Of a stretch of 7,268 bases of DNA, positions 4,874-7,268 are shown one piece after another. The first letter of the stretch is position 1. Each line of letters opens with the position of its first letter. The stretch comes from an archaeon (lineage in GTDB: Archaea; Thermoplasmatota; Thermoplasmata; Methanomassiliicoccales; Methanomethylophilaceae), in assembly GCA_024399225.1 (NCBI GenBank), contig JAKSHV010000048.1, forward strand, positions 1-7,268, written 5' to 3'. The notes beneath the pieces were generated by a model, which did no database searches, had not been told where the DNA came from, and saw only the letters and a list, made by a program, of their open reading frames with translations. The position numbers and the translations under genes were made by a program.

Positions 4874-4893
4874 GGAAGGGCCGAAGCCCTTCC
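4874..4893 (-). terminator. dnaKJ terminator hairpin with cUUCGg tetraloop
   Basis: On the minus strand GGAAGGGC-TTCG-GCCCTTCC is a perfect eight-base-pair stem closed by a C-G pair around UUCG, the extra-stable cUUCGg tetraloop. It starts three bases after the dnaJ stop codon and is followed by CCTTACTTTTATA, a pyrimidine- and T-rich stretch. It is the best terminator-like structure in the window, and its T-rich tail is also the terC TATA region. Confidence 0.7.
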
Positions 4894-4896
4894 TGT

Positions 4897-6030
4897 TCAT
4901 TTGAAAAGTCCTTTCTTCTTGGCAGTAGATTTCTTTCCTGCCGAAGAATCGAGTTTCATCAGGAGTTCCTTCTCCTCGGCGGTGACCTTCTTGGGGATGG
5001 CCACGGTGAGATGGAGCAGGATGCTTCCGCGGTAGGTGCTTCCGTATTCGGGAAGTCCCTGTCCGCCGACCTTCAGGACAGATCCGATCTGGGATCCGGC
5101 GGGGATGTTGACCTCGATGTTCTGTCCTTCGAGGTTCTGGACGGTGATGGTGCCTCCGAGGACCATCTTGGGGTAGGGTACCTCGGTCAGGACCCTGAGG
5201 TCGCAACCGTCGCGTTCAAAGGTCTTGTGGCCCTTGACACGGATTCCCACGATGAGGTCTCCCGCGGGTCCGCCGTTGTATCCGGCATCTCCGGCTCCGC
5301 GGACACGTAGTCCCTGTCCGTCTTCGATTCCTGCGGGGATGTTGACCTCGACCTTGGATTCCTTGTTCATGCGCCTGCGGCCGTTGCAGCGGGAACAGGT
5401 CTGCTCGGGGATCTTTCCGGTTCCCTCGCAGCGGGAACAGGTGACAAGGCTGTAGCCCTGTCCGAAGAATCCGCGGACCATCTCCTGCTTCTGACCCTGA
5501 CCGCCGCAATCGGGACAGGTCTTGGTCTTTCCGTCCTTGGCACCGGTTCCGTTACATTCAGTACAGTTGACGGAATGCCTGACGGTGATGGTCTCCTTCC
5601 TGCCTTTGAGGACGTCGAGAAGGTCGATATCCAGCACATACTGGATATTGTCACCCTGACGGGGTCCGTTGCGGGACCTTCCTCCACGGCTTCCGCCTCC
5701 GCCGAACATTCCACCAAAGATTTCGCTGAGGATGTCGTTGAGGTCGGAGCCGTGGGTGAAGTCGCTCATGTCGAAACCGCCGGCCCCGAAGTCACCGTTG
5801 ACTCCAGCAAATCCGTACTGGTCGTACCTGCTGCGTTTGTCGGGGTCGGAAAGGACCTCGTAGGCCTCGGAGATCTCCTTGAACTTCTCCTCTGCCGCCG
5901 CCTTGTCCTCCGGGTGGAGGTCAGGGTGGTATTTCTTGGCGAGGGAACGGTACGCCTTCTTGATTTCGTCGGCGCTCGCGCTCTTGGATACTCCGAGCAC
6001 CTCGTAGTAGTCCCTTTTCGATTCTGCCAT
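4897..6030 (-). CDS. dnaJ: Chaperone protein DnaJ (type I, Hsp40)
   Basis: A full-length 377-residue type I DnaJ. It stimulates the DnaK ATPase and delivers unfolded clients in the cytosol. Domains in order: J domain (about 5-72) with HPD at 35-37; a glycine/phenylalanine-rich region (73 to about 118) containing [19 protein letters not shown]; and a zinc-finger region with four CxxCxGxG-type repeats at C156/C159, C172/C175, C198/C201 and C212/C215. The last repeat reads CSRCNGRR rather than ending GxG. Two C-terminal substrate-binding beta domains follow (about 225-345), then a lysine-rich tail, [13 protein letters not shown]. The ATG at 6030 is preceded by AGAAGG nine bases upstream. It lies 18 bases after dnaK, in the standard dnaK-dnaJ order, and is closed by a strong hairpin. 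Archaeal DnaJ is generally considered to be of bacterial origin. Confidence 0.98.
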   Translation of the reverse strand: MAESKRDYYEVLGVSKSASADEIKKAYRSLAKKYHPDLHPEDKAAAEEKFKEISEAYEVLSDPDKRSRYDQYGFAGVNGDFGAGGFDMSDFTHGSDLNDILSEIFGGMFGGGGSRGGRSRNGPRQGDNIQYVLDIDLLDVLKGRKETITVRHSVNCTECNGTGAKDGKTKTCPDCGGQGQKQEMVRGFFGQGYSLVTCSRCEGTGKIPEQTCSRCNGRRRMNKESKVEVNIPAGIEDGQGLRVRGAGDAGYNGGPAGDLIVGIRVKGHKTFERDGCDLRVLTEVPYPKMVLGGTITVQNLEGQNIEVNIPAGSQIGSVLKVGGQGLPEYGSTYRGSILLHLTVAIPKKVTAEEKELLMKLDSSAGKKSTAKKKGLFK

Positions 6031-6048
6031 TTCGTTTTACCTTCTGGT

Positions 6049-7268
6049 TCAGTTGTCGTCGACGATCTTGTAGTCGGCGTCTACGACGTTGTCATCGGAT
6101 TTACCGGAGGACTTGGCACCTGCCTGCTGCTGGGCCTGCTGGTATGCTTCCTGTGCGGCCTGCTGCTGCTCGGGGGTTGCGTTCTCGTAGATCTTCTGGC
6201 TGATGGGGGCCATGGCGCTCATGAGGGCGTCGGTCTTGGCCTTGATCTCGTCGAGGTTGTCGGAGTTCTGCACTGCCTCGAGGTCCTTGATGGCGTTCTC
6301 GACGGAGGTGCGCTCTTCCTGGGTGACCTTGTCACCGAGCTCGTTGAGTGCGTTCCTGGTGGTGTAGACGAGGGTCTCTGCCTGGTTGCGGGCGTTGATG
6401 AGCTCCTCCCTCTTCTTGTCGGCATCTGCGAACTGCTCTGCGTTCTTGATTGCTGCGTCGATGTCCTCTTTGGAGAGCTTGTTGGAGGATGCGATGGTGA
6501 TCTTCTGCTCCTTTCCGGTACCGAGGTCCTTGGCGGAGACGTTGATGATTCCGTTCGCATCGATGTCGAAGGTGACCTCGATCTGGGGGATTCCACGCTT
6601 TGCAGGGGGGATTCCGTCGAGGGTGAACCTGCCGAGGCTGGTGTTGTCTGCGGCCATCTTCCTCTCACCCTGTACGACGTTGATCTCGACGGAGGGCTGG
6701 TTGTCGACGGCGGTGGAGAACACCTGGGACTTCTTGGTGGGGATGGTGGTGTTCCTCTCGATGAGCCTGGTTGCGACTCCTCCGAGGGTCTCGATGGAGA
6801 GGGACAGAGGAGTGACATCCAGAAGGAGGACGTCCTTGACGTCTCCGGAGAGGACTGCTCCCTGGATTGCTGCACCCATGGAGACACACTCCATAGGGTC
6901 GACACCGTGCTGGATCTTGGGTCCGACGATGTTCTCGACGAAGTTCTGGATGATGGGCATCCTGGTAGGTCCTCCGACCATGACGACCTTGTCGACCTTG
7001 TCGCTGGAGAGACCTGCGTCCCTCATTGCCTGCTCGATGGGTCCGCGGCACCTCTCCACGATGGGGGTGACGAGCTCCTCGAGTTTTGCACGGGTGATGG
7101 TCTGAAGGATGTGCTTGGGACCGGATGCGTCTGCGGTGATGTAGGGGAGGTTGATCTCGGTCTGCATGGTGGTGGAGAGCTCGATCTTTGCTTTCTCACA
7201 TGCTTCCCTTACACGTACTCTTGCGGCGTTGTCCTTGGAGAGGTCGATACCGGTCTCGTTCTGGAACT
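6049..7268 (-). CDS. dnaK: Chaperone protein DnaK (Hsp70), C-terminal two-thirds
   Basis: About 405 residues of the ATP-driven chaperone that binds exposed hydrophobic peptide segments with DnaJ and GrpE. The reading frame is open through the right window edge. The first visible residues, [20 protein letters not shown], lie in the nucleotide-binding domain and continue with [18 protein letters not shown]. The conserved [15 protein letters not shown] and [20 protein letters not shown] stretches follow. The interdomain linker reads [16 protein letters not shown]. The substrate-binding beta domain includes VVQGER and [23 protein letters not shown], read as separate blocks. The helical lid ends in a glutamine-rich stretch, and the C terminus [12 protein letters not shown] is typical of DnaK. 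An internal ATG at 7167 is not a start. grpE may lie outside the window. Confidence 0.98.
   Translation of the reverse strand, partial: FQNETGIDLSKDNAARVRVREACEKAKIELSTTMQTEINLPYITADASGPKHILQTITRAKLEELVTPIVERCRGPIEQAMRDAGLSSDKVDKVVMVGGPTRMPIIQNFVENIVGPKIQHGVDPMECVSMGAAIQGAVLSGDVKDVLLLDVTPLSLSIETLGGVATRLIERNTTIPTKKSQVFSTAVDNQPSVEINVVQGERKMAADNTSLGRFTLDGIPPAKRGIPQIEVTFDIDANGIINVSAKDLGTGKEQKITIASSNKLSKEDIDAAIKNAEQFADADKKREELINARNQAETLVYTTRNALNELGDKVTQEERTSVENAIKDLEAVQNSDNLDEIKAKTDALMSAMAPISQKIYENATPEQQQAAQEAYQQAQQQAGAKSSGKSDDNVVDADYKIVDDN

Noticed and set aside
4809..4896. yybP-ykoY manganese riboswitch before terC
   Set aside because: The gap is 88 bases and already holds the dnaJ terminator and TATA box, leaving a leader of about 28 bases, too short for that riboswitch.
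6386..7105. 239-codon open frame on the plus strand opposite dnaK
   Set aside because: It is wholly antisense to a highly conserved dnaK and shows no family motif. Long antisense frames are common opposite dnaK.
4897..7268. dnaK-dnaJ as evidence of a bacterial rather than archaeal window
   Set aside because: Many mesophilic euryarchaea carry dnaK-dnaJ of bacterial origin. The TATA-type promoters, leaderless starts and methanogen-like genes around it fit an archaeon better, though this remains an inference.

Overview
This window looks like part of an archaeal chromosome, most plausibly a methanogen-type euryarchaeon of the Thermoplasmata/Methanomassiliicoccales kind. The assignment is inferred from promoter architecture, gene style and stop-codon use; no taxonomic marker was searched. 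TATA-like boxes sit about 25-27 bases upstream of the ATG of genes that open a transcription unit (leaderless style). Genes inside operons carry Shine-Dalgarno-like motifs or overlap their neighbour. Seven of the eight visible stop codons are TGA, one is TAA and none is TAG. The window is gene-dense, with no gene-free stretch above about 115 bases and no mobile element or CRISPR array.

Left part (1-743): the N-terminal half of proA (proline synthesis) reads leftward off the window. Divergent from it is a tRNA-Ser(CGA) with its own TATA box, an encoded CCA end and a T-rich tail. Middle, rightward (804-2344): a UPF0145/YbjQ-type small protein is coupled to a class I SAM-dependent methyltransferase and followed by a strong G-rich stem-loop. 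Next comes a NimA-like flavin-binding protein (pyridoxamine-phosphate-oxidase fold) whose promoter has a perfect 7+7 dyad directly against its TATA box. A 10-bp stem-loop fills the 30-base gap where this unit meets the converging leftward unit.

Middle, leftward (4808 to 2375): a three-gene operon of terC (multi-pass membrane protein, probable metal exporter), a metallophosphoesterase-family protein starting inside the terC stop codon, and an inositol-monophosphatase-family phosphatase. The middle protein keeps the family scaffold along its length but has lost six of the eight expected metal-site residues. It therefore reads as a conserved pseudoenzyme translationally tied to a metal-transport gene, and is the most interesting object here.

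Right part (7268 to 4897): the dnaK-dnaJ chaperone operon, with dnaK cut by the window edge. It ends in a stem-loop with a cUUCGg tetraloop whose downstream T-rich tract doubles as the promoter region of terC.
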